Positions 1 to 7,026 are shown, numbered from the stretch's first letter. The stretch: DNA of 36,459 nucleotides from Bacillota bacterium (GCA_023415145.1 JAEZLW010000004.1:1-36459); one strand, 5' to 3'. The notes: generated from the sequence alone by a model not told the origin. Made by a program: numbers and translations.

Positions 1-36
1 TGAATCTAGCGCGTCTGCCAATTCCGCCATTCCCGC
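1..36 (-). tRNA. tRNA-Leu, 5' part only
   Basis: Read on the minus strand, this is the 5' half of a tRNA: a GCGGGAA acceptor strand, a D-arm with the long class II pattern (GGCGGAATTGGCAGACGCGC) and the first half of the anticodon arm. The sequence leaves the window after the first two anticodon bases, CA, so the anticodon is CAG or CAA, both leucine. It is the last visible gene of the tRNA operon. Confidence 0.85.
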
Positions 37-40
37 GTGT

Positions 41-125
<85 letters not shown>

Positions 126-177
126 ATGAGGGTCTGTTCAATTGGGAAGGTACCCGGTAACCGCCCCATAAAGGGGA

Positions 178-253
178 TGGAGCTGACGATGGGACTTGAA
201 CCCGCAACCTGCTGATTACAAATCAGCTGCTCTGCCAATTGAGCTACGTCAGC
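178..253 (-). tRNA. tRNA-Thr (TGT)
   Basis: A 76-nt tRNA with acceptor strands GCTGACG/CGTCAGC, discriminator T and encoded CCA. The anticodon loop TTTGTAA gives anticodon TGT for threonine. The D-arm (GCTCAATTGGCAGAGC) and T-arm (GGGTTCAAGTCCC) are canonical. Confidence 0.95.
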
Positions 254-286
254 ACGCTGCTCCTTGTTCAAGGCCCGTAAGGAAAA

Positions 287-363
287 TGGCGACCCGGAAG
301 GGGCTCGAACCCTCGACCTCCAGCGTGACAGGCTGGCATTCTAACCAACTGAACTACCGGGCC
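287..363 (-). tRNA. tRNA-Asp (GTC)
   Basis: A 77-nt tRNA with acceptor strands GGCCCGG/CCGGGTC, discriminator G and encoded CCA. The anticodon loop CTGTCAC gives GTC for aspartate. Confidence 0.95.
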
Positions 364-370
364 ATATGGC

Positions 371-447
371 TGGTGGGCCTTCAGGGACTTGAACCCCGGA
401 CCAACCGGTTATGAGCCGGCCGCTCTGACCAACTGAGCTAAAGGCCC
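371..447 (-). tRNA. tRNA with CAT anticodon (elongator Met, or Ile2)
   Basis: A 77-nt tRNA with acceptor strands GGGCCTT/AAGGCCC and encoded CCA; the anticodon loop CTCATAA gives CAT. It lacks the three G-C pairs typical of an initiator anticodon stem, so it is elongator Met or a lysidine-modified Ile2. I cannot separate the two by eye. Confidence 0.9.
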
Positions 448-464
448 ATACCGCCAGGGGAAGA

Positions 465-539
465 TGGTGACTCCTAGGGGACTCGAACCCCTGTTACCGC
501 CGTGAAAGGGCGGTGTCTTAACCGCTTGACCAAGGAGCC
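465..539 (-). tRNA. tRNA-Glu (TTC)
   Basis: A 75-nt tRNA with acceptor strands GGCTCCT/AGGAGTC and encoded CCA. The anticodon loop CTTTCAC gives TTC for glutamate. Confidence 0.95.
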
Positions 540-566
540 TTGTGAAATAAAGGGGAGAAGCCATCG

Positions 567-643
567 TGGTCGGGGTGAAGGGATTCGAACCCCCGGCCCC
601 ATGCTCCCAAAGCACGTGCGCTACCAGACTGCGCTACACCCCG
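567..643 (-). tRNA. tRNA-Pro (TGG)
   Basis: A 77-nt tRNA with acceptor CGGGGTG, D-arm GCGCAGTCTGGTAGCGC, anticodon TGG and encoded CCA. It is the first gene of the minus-strand tRNA operon, with 33 bp between its 5' end and the -10 box of the promoter. Confidence 0.95.
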
Positions 644-676
644 TCATACAGCCGCTTTTCATGAGCGACGAAATGT

Positions 677-705
677 ATTGTACACGAAAGCACCTGCATT
701 GTCAA
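677..705 (-). promoter_or_regulatory. Promoter of the tRNA operon
   Basis: On the minus strand TTGACA (700-705) is followed by a 17-bp spacer and TACAAT (677-682). The near-consensus sigma-A match fits a highly expressed stable-RNA operon. No terminator is visible between the hydrolase stop at 724 and this promoter, so hydrolase transcripts may run into the tRNAs. Confidence 0.85.
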
Positions 706-723
706 GTGCCTTCCCGCAATTTT

Positions 724-1512
724 TTAGGTGCTGTTATGGCTTGAAATTTCTTGATTTTTTAAGGTTTTCAGCCATGCGATAAGCCTTTGTTGAATACCCG
801 ACAGTTCCTCGTCCGGAAAATAGGAATGCCAGGATAAATCCAGCGTGAGCGTGGAAATCTTTGCGTTCACAAGACCTCTTTGCAGCCTTTCCATGCTGCC
901 TGGATGGACGACTTCATCCGCCTTCGATTGGATCAAGAGTACCGGACATTGTATCTTGGAAAGTTCCCGCTCCGTGGCCGCCATCATTCTCAGCAGTTCC
1001 ACCGCCCGGGGAACGGTAAGCAGGTAACCCAAGGGTGTATAGAAGCGGACGTTGCTTGCCTGGCGATAGGCCTTGGCTACCGGGCTTTGCAGCTTTTCGG
1101 GCAATAAGGCCACCTGCAGGTCATTGCTTACGCCCACAAGCCGCATCCTAAGGCGGATTGGCGTTTCCCACAGCACAATGCCATGAGCGGGCCCGGCCTT
1201 CAGCGATGCGTTTATGCTGAGCAGCCCGCCCATGGAGTGGCCCATCAGCACCACCTTTTCATATTGCGAAAGACGCTTTGAAAGAGCAGCATTGACTGTT
1301 TCCTGCCATTCCCTTTTTGCATGGAGGGCAAAATCCCAGGATTTTTTGCCATGGCCGGGCAACAGCAGCGTTTCCGCCGCAAAGCCCGCCTCGTTTACCG
1401 CGCGTACAAGGCCGGTGAATTGTCCCGGTCCGCCCAGAAAGCCATGCACGAATATGACAAGCAATGAAGCGCCCGGTACAGGATACAGCGCGGGCCGGTG
1501 AAAACCCTCCAC
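724..1512 (-). CDS. Alpha/beta hydrolase (carboxylesterase / monoacylglycerol lipase-like)
   Basis: A soluble serine hydrolase of about 262 residues, of the Est30/monoacylglycerol-lipase kind. The oxyanion-hole motif HGFLGG begins at residue 23, the nucleophile elbow GHSMGG places Ser93, and Asp199 (SKADEV) and His229 (LSWHSYF) complete the triad. I chose the GTG at 1512 because AGAGGG (1519-1524) sits 6 bases before it; an in-frame TTG at 1530 has no ribosome site. The family cleaves short acyl esters or monoglycerides; the substrate is not evident. The gene is transcribed alone, divergently from rpsF. Confidence 0.85.
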   Translation of the reverse strand: MEGFHRPALYPVPGASLLVIFVHGFLGGPGQFTGLVRAVNEAGFAAETLLLPGHGKKSWDFALHAKREWQETVNAALSKRLSQYEKVVLMGHSMGGLLSINASLKAGPAHGIVLWETPIRLRMRLVGVSNDLQVALLPEKLQSPVAKAYRQASNVRFYTPLGYLLTVPRAVELLRMMAATERELSKIQCPVLLIQSKADEVVHPGSMERLQRGLVNAKISTLTLDLSWHSYFPDEELSGIQQRLIAWLKTLKNQEISSHNST

Positions 1513-1548
1513 AAGATTCCCTCTTTTCAAGTAGTATATTCTATTGTG

Positions 1549-1577
1549 ATGGTATCATGGGCAGAAAAGGCTGTCAA
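1549..1577 (-). promoter_or_regulatory. Promoter of the alpha/beta hydrolase gene
   Basis: Minus strand: TTGACA (1572-1577), 17-bp spacer, TACCAT (1549-1554), with a TGA step just before the -10 that gives an extended -10 element. It lies back to back with the rpsF promoter. Confidence 0.7.
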
Positions 1578-1606
1578 ATATATCCTAATCAATTGTGAAG
1601 TTTTTC

Positions 1607-1635
1607 TTGCAATTCATGACAAGCAATGCTATAAT
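1607..1635 (+). promoter_or_regulatory. Promoter of rpsF-ssb-rpsR
   Basis: TTGCAA (1607-1612), 17-bp spacer, TATAAT (1630-1635). The predicted start leaves a leader of roughly 60 nt before rpsF. Confidence 0.8.
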
Positions 1636-1654
1636 TCCTAATTGGCACATCCTT

Positions 1655-1676
1655 GCGCTGTACAAAGCTGCAGCGC
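1655..1676 (+). promoter_or_regulatory. Leader hairpin of the rpsF operon (possible S6:S18 control site)
   Basis: In the short leader, GCGCTG (1655-1660) pairs with CAGCGC (1671-1676). S6:S18 is known to repress its own mRNA through a leader hairpin in many bacteria. The position fits, but I cannot see the family's bulged CCG signature, so this is a guess from location. Confidence 0.3.
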
Positions 1677-1702
1677 CATACGTCCATGAGGAGGTGAAAG
1701 GT

Positions 1703-2107
1703 ATGAATAGGTACGAAATGACCTACATCATCGACACCGCGCTGGAGGATTCCGCCCGCAAAGAATTGATCGAGCGGTTCACCCAGGTGATCGTGACCAA
1801 CGGCGGCGAGGTGGAGAAAGTGGATGAAACGTGGGGCAAGCGCCGCTTGGCCTACGCCATCAACTACAAAACCGAAGGCTACTATGTGTTGACCACGTTC
1901 AAGGCGTCAGGTGAGGTCCCCCGGGAAATCGAACGCAATCTGCAGATCTCCGACAGCGTGATCCGGTATCTGGTGGTCAAGCTCGAAGAAAAGCGCAGCA
2001 ATGTGAAGCCCCGCCCCGTGCGTGCGGCCATCCCCGTTGCACCCGCCGCTCCCGCAGCCGTGGAAGCTGTGCAGGAAGCTGCCGCCGACACAGACGCGGT
2101 GGAATGA
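1703..2107 (+). CDS. rpsF: 30S ribosomal protein S6
   Basis: Small-subunit protein of 134 residues that binds 16S rRNA together with S18. It opens with MNRYEMTYIIDTAL and contains the typical WGKRRLAYAINYKTEGYY and RNLQISDSVIRYLVVKL segments. The start is the ATG at 1703 after GAGGAGGTGA; an upstream in-frame extension to 1595 would cross the promoter and is rejected. The last 30 residues or so form an Ala/Pro-rich tail (VAPAAPAAVEAV) beyond the folded domain, a variable extension common in Clostridia. First gene of the rpsF-ssb-rpsR operon; ssb follows after 21 bp. Confidence 0.97.
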   Translation: MNRYEMTYIIDTALEDSARKELIERFTQVIVTNGGEVEKVDETWGKRRLAYAINYKTEGYYVLTTFKASGEVPREIERNLQISDSVIRYLVVKLEEKRSNVKPRPVRAAIPVAPAAPAAVEAVQEAAADTDAVE

Positions 2108-2128
2108 CCCCCAAGGGAGGTACATGAG

Positions 2129-2551
2129 ATGAACAAAATCATCCTGATCGGCAACCTTACCCGCGATCCTGAAACGCGCACCACCAGCACTGGCCTTAAC
2201 GTGTGCTCCTTCACCATCGCGGTCAATCGCCGCCGCAGTTCCCAGAGCGCCGCAAATCAGCCGGAAGCAGATTTTTTCCGCATTACGGCCTGGCGGCAAC
2301 TGGCTGAACTGTGCCAGAAGTATCTGGCAAAAGGGCGCAAGGTTTGCGTGACGGGCAGTGTCTCCGTGTCCACTTACGAAGGTAAGGATGGCACGACAAG
2401 AGCCTCCCTGGAGGTAACCGCTGACGACATTGAGTTCCTCTCCCCCAGGCAGGAGGACGGCGAAGGCCGCGTCTCCTCAGGCAGTCACGGCATGGGAAAT
2501 AACAATGCCGGGGGCTTTACACAGGTGGATGAGGCCGAGCTACCGTTTTGA
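2129..2551 (+). CDS. ssb: Single-stranded DNA-binding protein
   Basis: SSB of 140 residues that coats single-stranded DNA during replication and repair. The OB-fold begins MNKIILIGNLTRDPE, with FTIAVNRR and the conserved segment DFFRITAWRQLAELC; the disordered Gly/Asn tail ends in the acidic tip DEAELPF that recruits partner proteins. AAGGGAGG precedes the ATG. It sits between rpsF and rpsR, the standard Firmicutes order. Confidence 0.97.
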   Translation: MNKIILIGNLTRDPETRTTSTGLNVCSFTIAVNRRRSSQSAANQPEADFFRITAWRQLAELCQKYLAKGRKVCVTGSVSVSTYEGKDGTTRASLEVTADDIEFLSPRQEDGEGRVSSGSHGMGNNNAGGFTQVDEAELPF

Positions 2552-2578
2552 TAACGCTGCAAGAAGGAGGATTCACCC

Positions 2579-2833
2579 ATGTCTGAAGATCGTGGCGAGA
2601 AAAGAGCCCGCCCCCGGGGCCGCAAGCCCCGCCGGAAGGTATGCGGCTTTTGCGTGGATAAGATCGAATTCATTGATTACAAAGACGTCAACCGTCTTCG
2701 CCGTTTCACCAACGAGCGCGGCAAGATTTTGCCCCGCCGTATGAGCGGCAACTGCGCCAAGCATCAACGTCAACTGTCCGAGGCCATCAAGCGCGCCCGT
2801 GCCATCGCCTTGCTGCCCTTTACGGTCGACTGA
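2579..2833 (+). CDS. rpsR: 30S ribosomal protein S18
   Basis: Small-subunit protein of 84 residues, the partner of S6. It has a basic N-terminus (RARPRGRKPRRK), the VCGFCVDK Cys pair and the core NRLRRFTNERGKILPRRMSGNCAKHQR. Three cysteines (in CGFC and NCAKHQR) plus the His suggest the zinc-binding form. AAGAAGGAGG precedes the ATG by 8 bases. Last gene of the operon, followed directly by a strong terminator. Confidence 0.97.
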   Translation: MSEDRGEKRARPRGRKPRRKVCGFCVDKIEFIDYKDVNRLRRFTNERGKILPRRMSGNCAKHQRQLSEAIKRARAIALLPFTVD

Positions 2834-2844
2834 TTCGAAAAAAA

Positions 2845-2882
2845 GCCGTCCAAGTGCGTTTGCGCTTGGACGGCTTTTTTTT
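2845..2882 (+). terminator. Terminator of rpsF-ssb-rpsR
   Basis: GCCGTCCAAG pairs perfectly with CTTGGACGGC around a 10-nt loop and is followed by eight T, with a matching A run before the stem, so it may act in both directions. Confidence 0.93.
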
Positions 2883-2886
2883 CGTG

Positions 2887-3095
2887 GCTGTACGTATCGC
2901 CTGTGGGCTAGATTCTGAGATGAATCCCCTCACCCTATCCCACGGCCGGTGAAAAGTGTAAGGAAGCTTGCTTCGCAAGCGGCCCGCTTCCCATCTGGCT
3001 CAATTGTCGCGCTGGTTCGCTGTAAAGCCGGGTGATACGATTACAAACGAGGGGGAACATCGGATCCCCTTCGTTGCTCCCCCAGATCATATCTT
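2887..3095 (+). repeat. Composite hairpin repeat, copy A (degraded)
   Basis: It shares with copies C, D and E the inner helix GTGGG/CCCAC (2903-2907 / 2939-2943), the GGCCG step before the outer 3' arm (GTGAAAAGTG), the small hairpin GCTTGC-TTC-GCAAGC (2966-2980), and the segment GATACGATTACAAACGAGGG (3033-3052). A partial CCATCTGGCTC unit lies at 2991. The first hairpin module is absent and the outer 5' arm no longer pairs, so this copy looks decayed. Direct sequence observation; the function is unknown. Confidence 0.6.
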
Positions 3096-3314
3096 TCTCA
3101 AACGGTCTGGCAACCGAAAGAGATATAAGGCACATTTGCCTTCCTTGACCACAAAGCAATCCACGTCAATACTTTATCGTCAGAAAAGAAGGTATTTTAA
3201 GCCGAAAAAGCCGACATTTTTCCTACATTTTCGTTGCTTTTCTATGGAAATCGTAACCAGTTGCAAAATAGGTTTGACTGCCTTGTAATAACCTGGTAAG
3301 AAATATGTATGCCC
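3096..3314. other. Gene-free AT-richer segment
   Basis: No convincing gene, RNA or promoter is seen here. Base composition is clearly more A/T than the flanking genes, with runs such as CCGAAAAAGCCGACATTTTT near 3203-3222. If the adjacent DnaA boxes form an origin, this would be the natural candidate for the unwinding element; that is inference only. Confidence 0.35.
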
Positions 3315-3437
3315 GTCTCCACAAGTGGAAAACACCGCCTGAGAGCGTGGTTTTCCACAGCCTTACACAAAAAATGGCGGTTTACAAAGCCTTTTCCCAT
3401 GCAAAACTGTGGATAACCATGTGGATAGTGTGGAAAT
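3315..3437. promoter_or_regulatory. DnaA-box cluster (possible oriC or DnaA-titration site)
   Basis: Against the DnaA consensus TTATCCACA I see a perfect reverse match at 3408-3416 (TGTGGATAA), single-mismatch boxes at 3351-3359 (TTTTCCACA) and 3420-3428 (reverse TGTGGATAG), and two-mismatch boxes at 3315-3323 (GTCTCCACA) and 3429-3437 (reverse TGTGGAAAT). Further weak boxes lie at 3561-3569 and 3677-3685. The boxes at 3408, 3420 and 3429 are almost contiguous. The rpsF-ssb-rpsR operon is close to the origin in Bacillus subtilis, which supports an origin-linked role, but dnaA and dnaN are not in the window. Confidence 0.5.
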
Positions 3438-3482
3438 GTAGCCTTGGACAAAGCTTTTGCTTTCATCATCATATACAGCGAA

Positions 3483-3630
3483 AGCATATCCGGCATATGC
3501 AGTGCATACATCCTGCGTGCGTATGCAGATGCTGTCTAAATATCGCGAAAGATAAGGTGTTTTGGATAACACTCAACCTATGCGGCTTTGCATGCAATAG
3601 TTGCATACGTGCATTTGCGCATGTTCATGC
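3483..3630. repeat. TGCATA/TATGCA-rich segment
   Basis: Short variants of the same word crowd this stretch: GCATATGC (3493-3500), TGCATAC (3503-3509) and its inverse GTATGCA (3521-3527), which can form a stem, then TGCATGCA (3589-3596), TGCAA-TAG-TTGCA (3593-3605) and TTGCATAC. It has no coding potential. It lies between the DnaA boxes and cwlD and looks iteron-like, though the spacing is irregular. Confidence 0.4.
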
Positions 3631-3677
3631 GGACATAGAGGAAGGGAAAAGGGCATAGGATAGCAGCGGGAAAGGAT

Positions 3678-4484
3678 GTGGAAAAAGTGCGCAAACGGCG
3701 TCACGATTTCGTAAAACGCCGGCTTTTTACATTGTGCCTCTGCGGTGCTTTTCTTGTTTTGCTGGTGGGCGTGGAAGGATATCTGCAAACCGCAAGAGGC
3801 CCTTTCCCACCGCGGCCGGCAGTGCCGGCTCACCCTGCGCAAAACGTGGTGGCTCAAAGTGATTTGCCCCTCAGCGGCCAGGTGATCTGCCTGGACCCCG
3901 GTCATGGCGGGTATGACGGGGGTGCAAGGGCGCGGGACAGCGGTATTTGGGAAAAGATCATCAACCTGGCCGTTGCCCAGAAAACCGCCTTGGTACTGGA
4001 GGGGCTGGGTGCCCGGGTGGTACTCACGCGATCGGCAGACTATGCGCTGTGCGACGAGGAAAGGCCCAAAGGCAGCACCAAAAAGCGCCAGGACATGGAG
4101 CGGCGTGTGCAGTTGATCAAGGATGAAGGCGCTACGATGGTGATCAGCATCCATATGAACGAGTTCCGCAGCCGCAGCCAGTCAGGCCCGCAGGTTTTTT
4201 ACCGCAAAGGCAAGGAGGATGGCCGTCTGCTGGCGGGGATCATGCAGCAGGCGCTGGTCGAAGGCCTGTCACCCAAACGCAACCGGGTGGCTACTTCAGG
4301 GGATTTTTATATATTGACGCTGGATATCCCCTCCGTGCTGGTGGAGTGCGGTTTTATTTCCAATGCCGAAGAGGAGAGACTGCTTCTCTCGGATGAGTAT
4401 CAAAAGAAAGTAGCCAAGGCCATCGCGGCAGGGGTGGCGGAATATGTTCAGTTGGCCAACAGGCTTACGGAAAGCCAGCCTTAG
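3678..4484 (+). CDS. cwlD: N-acetylmuramoyl-L-alanine amidase, CwlD-like
   Basis: Zinc amidase of the Amidase_3 family, about 268 residues, with one N-terminal membrane segment (residues 16-33) and an extracytoplasmic domain. Motifs: DPGHGGYDGG (His76), Glu92 in GIWEKIINL, His159 in ISIHMNEF as zinc ligands, and catalytic Glu223 in LVECGF. Size and single anchor match CwlD, which removes side peptides so muramic-delta-lactam can form in the spore cortex; this suggests a spore former. The start is uncertain: GTG 3678 lies very close to the AAAGG at 3671, GTG 3687 is the alternative. A general cell-separation amidase is the other possibility. Confidence 0.85.
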   Translation: MEKVRKRRHDFVKRRLFTLCLCGAFLVLLVGVEGYLQTARGPFPPRPAVPAHPAQNVVAQSDLPLSGQVICLDPGHGGYDGGARARDSGIWEKIINLAVAQKTALVLEGLGARVVLTRSADYALCDEERPKGSTKKRQDMERRVQLIKDEGATMVISIHMNEFRSRSQSGPQVFYRKGKEDGRLLAGIMQQALVEGLSPKRNRVATSGDFYILTLDIPSVLVECGFISNAEEERLLLSDEYQKKVAKAIAAGVAEYVQLANRLTESQP

Positions 4485-4497
4485 CTGTTAAAGTATT

Positions 4498-4522
4498 GTT
4501 CTCTTTCGTCCCGAAAGAGAAC
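4498..4522 (+). repeat. Perfect hairpin downstream of cwlD
   Basis: GTTCTCTTTCG (4498-4508) and CGAAAGAGAAC (4512-4522) form an 11-bp perfect stem with a TCC triloop. A second stem, GGGGGAG/CTCCCCC, follows at about 4534-4555. Neither has a T run, so they are not typical terminators; they resemble dispersed intergenic hairpins. Confidence 0.6.
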
Positions 4523-4559
4523 CAGAAAGGGGCGGGGGAGTCTTGATCCTCCCCCTTAT

Positions 4560-4666
4560 CCATCTGGCTCAATCAGCGCATTACTCGCTGCCGCTCGTAC
4601 TGCTTGTTTCGCCAGCCTCCTCCGCCTCGCTTCATCCGCCACAGGCGGCGCTTCGGCTTCGGAGCC
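4560..4666. repeat. CCATCTGGCTC repeat, single copy
   Basis: This block runs from CCATCTGGCTCAAT to CGGAGCC and recurs almost base for base at 13001-13108 and partly at 12813-12997. It contains the hairpin-forming CCGCCACAGGCGG. Translated frames are Ser/Ala/Pro/Leu-rich, lack ribosome sites and are not conserved between copies, so I treat it as a non-coding repeat. 4667-4770 holds a short stem (GCGTGCTTCGCACGC, 4687-4701) and nothing else I recognise. Confidence 0.7.
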
Positions 4667-4770
4667 CCACAAACGCCCAATTAGTGGCGTGCTTCGCACG
4701 CGTATTAACTCGGATGAGCGGCTAGCATGCTTAAGACTAGGATGTATAGAATCGGCAACTGAATAAAAAA

Positions 4771-4808
4771 AGCTGCCCCTCTATTCTTACATAGTTTGGA
4801 AGGGGCAG
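4771..4808 (-). terminator. Terminator of fba
   Basis: Read on the minus strand, CTGCCCCT pairs with AGGGGCAG and is followed by CTTTTTTT. It lies about 90 bp past the fba stop. Confidence 0.8.
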
Positions 4809-4837
4809 ATTTTTATGCCTTACCCGTTATAGGGATT

Positions 4838-4890
4838 CCAAAGGGACAGGTCCCTTTGGCGGTGGGGCTCGGGGAGGCGGAGCCTCCCCA
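4838..4890. repeat. Two perfect hairpins after fba
   Basis: CCAAAGGGAC-AG-GTCCCTTTGG (4838-4859) is a 10-bp stem, and GGGGAGGC-GGA-GCCTCCCC (about 4871-4889) an 8-bp stem. They lie between the fba stop and its T-tailed terminator, so they would be part of the fba 3' untranslated RNA. Their role is unknown. Confidence 0.6.
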
Positions 4891-4897
4891 TCGTTCC

Positions 4898-5827
4898 TTA
4901 CGCTTTTCCGTTGCAGCCAAGGACGTTGACGATCTTGTGGCGCACCATGTCGCGCAGGGCGGTGCGGGCATCGGTCAGATACTGGCGGGGATCGAAATGG
5001 TCGGGGTGCTCGGCAAAGTGCTTGCGCAAAACGGCGGTAAAGGCCAGGCGCAGGTCACTGTCGATGTTGATCTTGCAAACAGACATCTGGGCGGCTTTGC
5101 GCAGCATGTCTTCCGGTACGCCCTGAGCGCCGGGCATGCTGCCGCCGAATTCATTGATCATGTCCACATACTCGGGGATGACGGAGGAAGCGCCGTGGAG
5201 CACGATGGGGAAGCCGGGCAGCTTTTGCGCCACCTTCTCCAGTATGTCAAAGCGAAGCCGGGGTTCACCCTTGAACTTGAAAGCGCCGTGGCTGGTTCCG
5301 ATGGCGATTGCCAGGCTGTCTACCCCGGTGCGGGATACGAATTCTTCCACTTCGGCCGGATCGGTATACCGTGCGTCGTCGTCGCTGACGGCCACCGCGT
5401 CTTCCACGCCGGCCAGGCGGCCCAACTCGCCTTCCACGGTCACGCCACGGTCATGGGCGTAATCCACCACTTTTTTGGTAAGGGCAATGTTTTCTTCAAA
5501 GGAATGATGGCTGCCGTCGATCATGACGCTGGTGAAGCCGCCGTCGATGCAGCTTTTGCAGGTTTCAAAATCGGCGCCGTGATCCAGGTGCACCACCAGC
5601 GGCAGGTCCGTATCCAGGAGGGCTGCCTCGATCATCTTCATCAGATAGACGTGCTTTGCGTACTTGCGGGCACCGGCGGAAACCTGCAGAATCAGCGGCG
5701 CGTTTTCCAGCTTGCCGGCCTCGGTGATCCCCTGGATGATTTCCATATTGTTGACGTTAAAGGCGCCTATGGCATAACCGCCTTCGTATGCCTTGCGGAA
5801 CAATTCCTTCGTGTTGACAAGTGGCAT
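4898..5827 (-). CDS. fba: Class II fructose-1,6-bisphosphate aldolase
   Basis: Zinc-dependent aldolase of glycolysis and gluconeogenesis, 309 residues: fructose-1,6-bisphosphate to DHAP plus glyceraldehyde-3-phosphate, in the cytoplasm. Visible landmarks are Asp82-His83 in VVHLDHG, the VEGELG loop (residues 131-136), His180 in IGTSHGA and His211 in VLHGASS, together the metal and phosphate site. The ATG follows GCAAGGAGG with 9 bases between. Length and motifs are standard. Single-gene unit with its own promoter and a distal terminator. A related tagatose or ketose-bisphosphate aldolase cannot be wholly excluded. Confidence 0.95.
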   Translation of the reverse strand: MPLVNTKELFRKAYEGGYAIGAFNVNNMEIIQGITEAGKLENAPLILQVSAGARKYAKHVYLMKMIEAALLDTDLPLVVHLDHGADFETCKSCIDGGFTSVMIDGSHHSFEENIALTKKVVDYAHDRGVTVEGELGRLAGVEDAVAVSDDDARYTDPAEVEEFVSRTGVDSLAIAIGTSHGAFKFKGEPRLRFDILEKVAQKLPGFPIVLHGASSVIPEYVDMINEFGGSMPGAQGVPEDMLRKAAQMSVCKINIDSDLRLAFTAVLRKHFAEHPDHFDPRQYLTDARTALRDMVRHKIVNVLGCNGKA

Positions 5828-5858
5828 GCAAATAATCCTCCTTGCGTCGATTCAACCT

Positions 5859-5887
5859 ATTATATCAAAGGTTTTCCTTTTTGAACA
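5859..5887 (-). promoter_or_regulatory. Promoter of fba
   Basis: Minus strand: perfect TATAAT (5859-5864) with the extended TGA step before it. The -35 position is weak (TGTTCA at 5882-5887), as is common with extended -10 promoters. Confidence 0.65.
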
Positions 5888-5952
5888 GCGTTCCGCGCGC
5901 ATTTGTCAAATTCCTCACAAGTTGTACGGGTTGTAAAACCACGCTGGGCGGC

Positions 5953-5982
5953 TTGCTTTGCGGAGGAAATGGATGGTATAAT
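5953..5982 (+). promoter_or_regulatory. Promoter of the VanW-domain gene
   Basis: TTGCTT (5953-5958), 18-bp spacer, TATAAT (5977-5982) preceded by TGG, an extended -10. Confidence 0.6.
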
Positions 5983-6015
5983 CTACATGGTAACACAGGC
6001 TGAAGGAGACTATCC

Positions 6016-7017
6016 ATGTCAATAACAAAAAGGCTGCTGGGGGTGCTTGCAGCGCTGATGCTGCTTTTGGGCGTTTTGCCTGCGGCTATGGCCGCGGACA
6101 AGGTGCTCTATACGGCTTTGACTCCCAAAACCGGCATCATGCGGGAGAAAAAGAGTGAAACGGCAAAGGTCGTGGCTCGTATCCCTGAGAATAAAACAGT
6201 TGAGATTTTAGAGGTGGACCCTGAATGGGTTCGGATTCGATACGCAGGGAAAACAGGGTACCTGGTGCGTGAGCGCATTCACAAGGTCACGCCGGTAGAC
6301 CCTGTGAACACGCCGCCCTATGGTGTTTTCAAACACACCTACATGGCTGTGACAGCGGATGTAACGCCCGTATTGGAAGCACCGCAAGCAGACGCTAAAG
6401 CGGAAATCACGCTGCAGATGGGGGCGAAGCTTAGTATATTGGACATCACAGACGGCTGGGCCCGCATTCCCTTCAAGCGCACATATGGATATGTGGATAC
6501 CCGCCTGCTTAAAGAACTCACGCCCGTATCGCCCACCGATACACCGGTTAGTGCGGTAACCCCAATTGCGGCCTTTACCTCCTTCTATAATGTGGCTGAA
6601 ACAGCTTCCAACATTGGCCGTATGACGAATATCAAGGTGGCATGCGAAAAGCTGAACCGCATATTGGCTCCCGGGGAGGAACTGGACTTTAACAATCAAA
6701 TCGGTCCATTCACCCGGGGCAATGGCTACAAGGACGCACCTGTCCTGATAAATGGCACCGTATCGCTGGGCTCTGGCGGAGGAACTTGCCAGGTATCCTC
6801 CACTTTTTACAATGTCGTGCTGCAGCTGCCCGAAATATCCGTGTTATACCGGCGGCCTCACGGTCCCAGCGGCGCCAAATATCTCCCCCACGGGGTGGAC
6901 GCGGCGGTAGGGAATGATAGTCTGAACCTTCTGATCCGCAACGACTATGATTTCCCCATCCGCGTGGAGGCCAGCGCGCAGGATGGTGCGCTGTTCATGT
7001 GCATTTACAAGCAATGA
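6016..7017 (+). CDS. Secreted VanW-family protein with two SH3-type domains
   Basis: Exported protein of 333 residues. A signal peptide (residues 1-27, cleavage near AMA-AD) is followed by two SH3b-like wall-binding repeats (about 30-92 and 107-168) and a C-terminal VanW domain (about 190-333) with the signature GSGGGTCQVSSTFYN at 252-266. VanW is an accessory gene of vanB-type glycopeptide resistance clusters, but such domains are common in Clostridia without resistance, and no vanHBX genes are near. A cell-envelope role is likely; the activity is unknown. GAAGGAG precedes the ATG. sfsA follows after 9 bp. Confidence 0.85.
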   Translation: MSITKRLLGVLAALMLLLGVLPAAMAADKVLYTALTPKTGIMREKKSETAKVVARIPENKTVEILEVDPEWVRIRYAGKTGYLVRERIHKVTPVDPVNTPPYGVFKHTYMAVTADVTPVLEAPQADAKAEITLQMGAKLSILDITDGWARIPFKRTYGYVDTRLLKELTPVSPTDTPVSAVTPIAAFTSFYNVAETASNIGRMTNIKVACEKLNRILAPGEELDFNNQIGPFTRGNGYKDAPVLINGTVSLGSGGGTCQVSSTFYNVVLQLPEISVLYRRPHGPSGAKYLPHGVDAAVGNDSLNLLIRNDYDFPIRVEASAQDGALFMCIYKQ

Positions 7018-7026
7018 GGCGCAACA

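Noticed and set aside
1595..1702. N-terminal extension of ribosomal protein S6
   Set aside because: It would overlap the -35/-10 elements and lacks a ribosome site; S6 proteins begin at the ATG at 1703.
4543..4725. A 60-codon open frame after cwlD
   Set aside because: It is the CCATCTGGCTC repeat; the corresponding frame is not preserved in the other copies.
4796..5884. A 362-codon open frame on the plus strand opposite fba
   Set aside because: It is the antisense of a clear class II aldolase, has no ribosome site, and its sequence (His/Gly/Ala/Val-rich) is the usual shadow of a GC-biased gene.
6016..7017. Vancomycin-resistance determinant
   Set aside because: Only a VanW-type domain is present; no ligase, dehydrogenase or dipeptidase genes are near and such domains are common in Clostridia.
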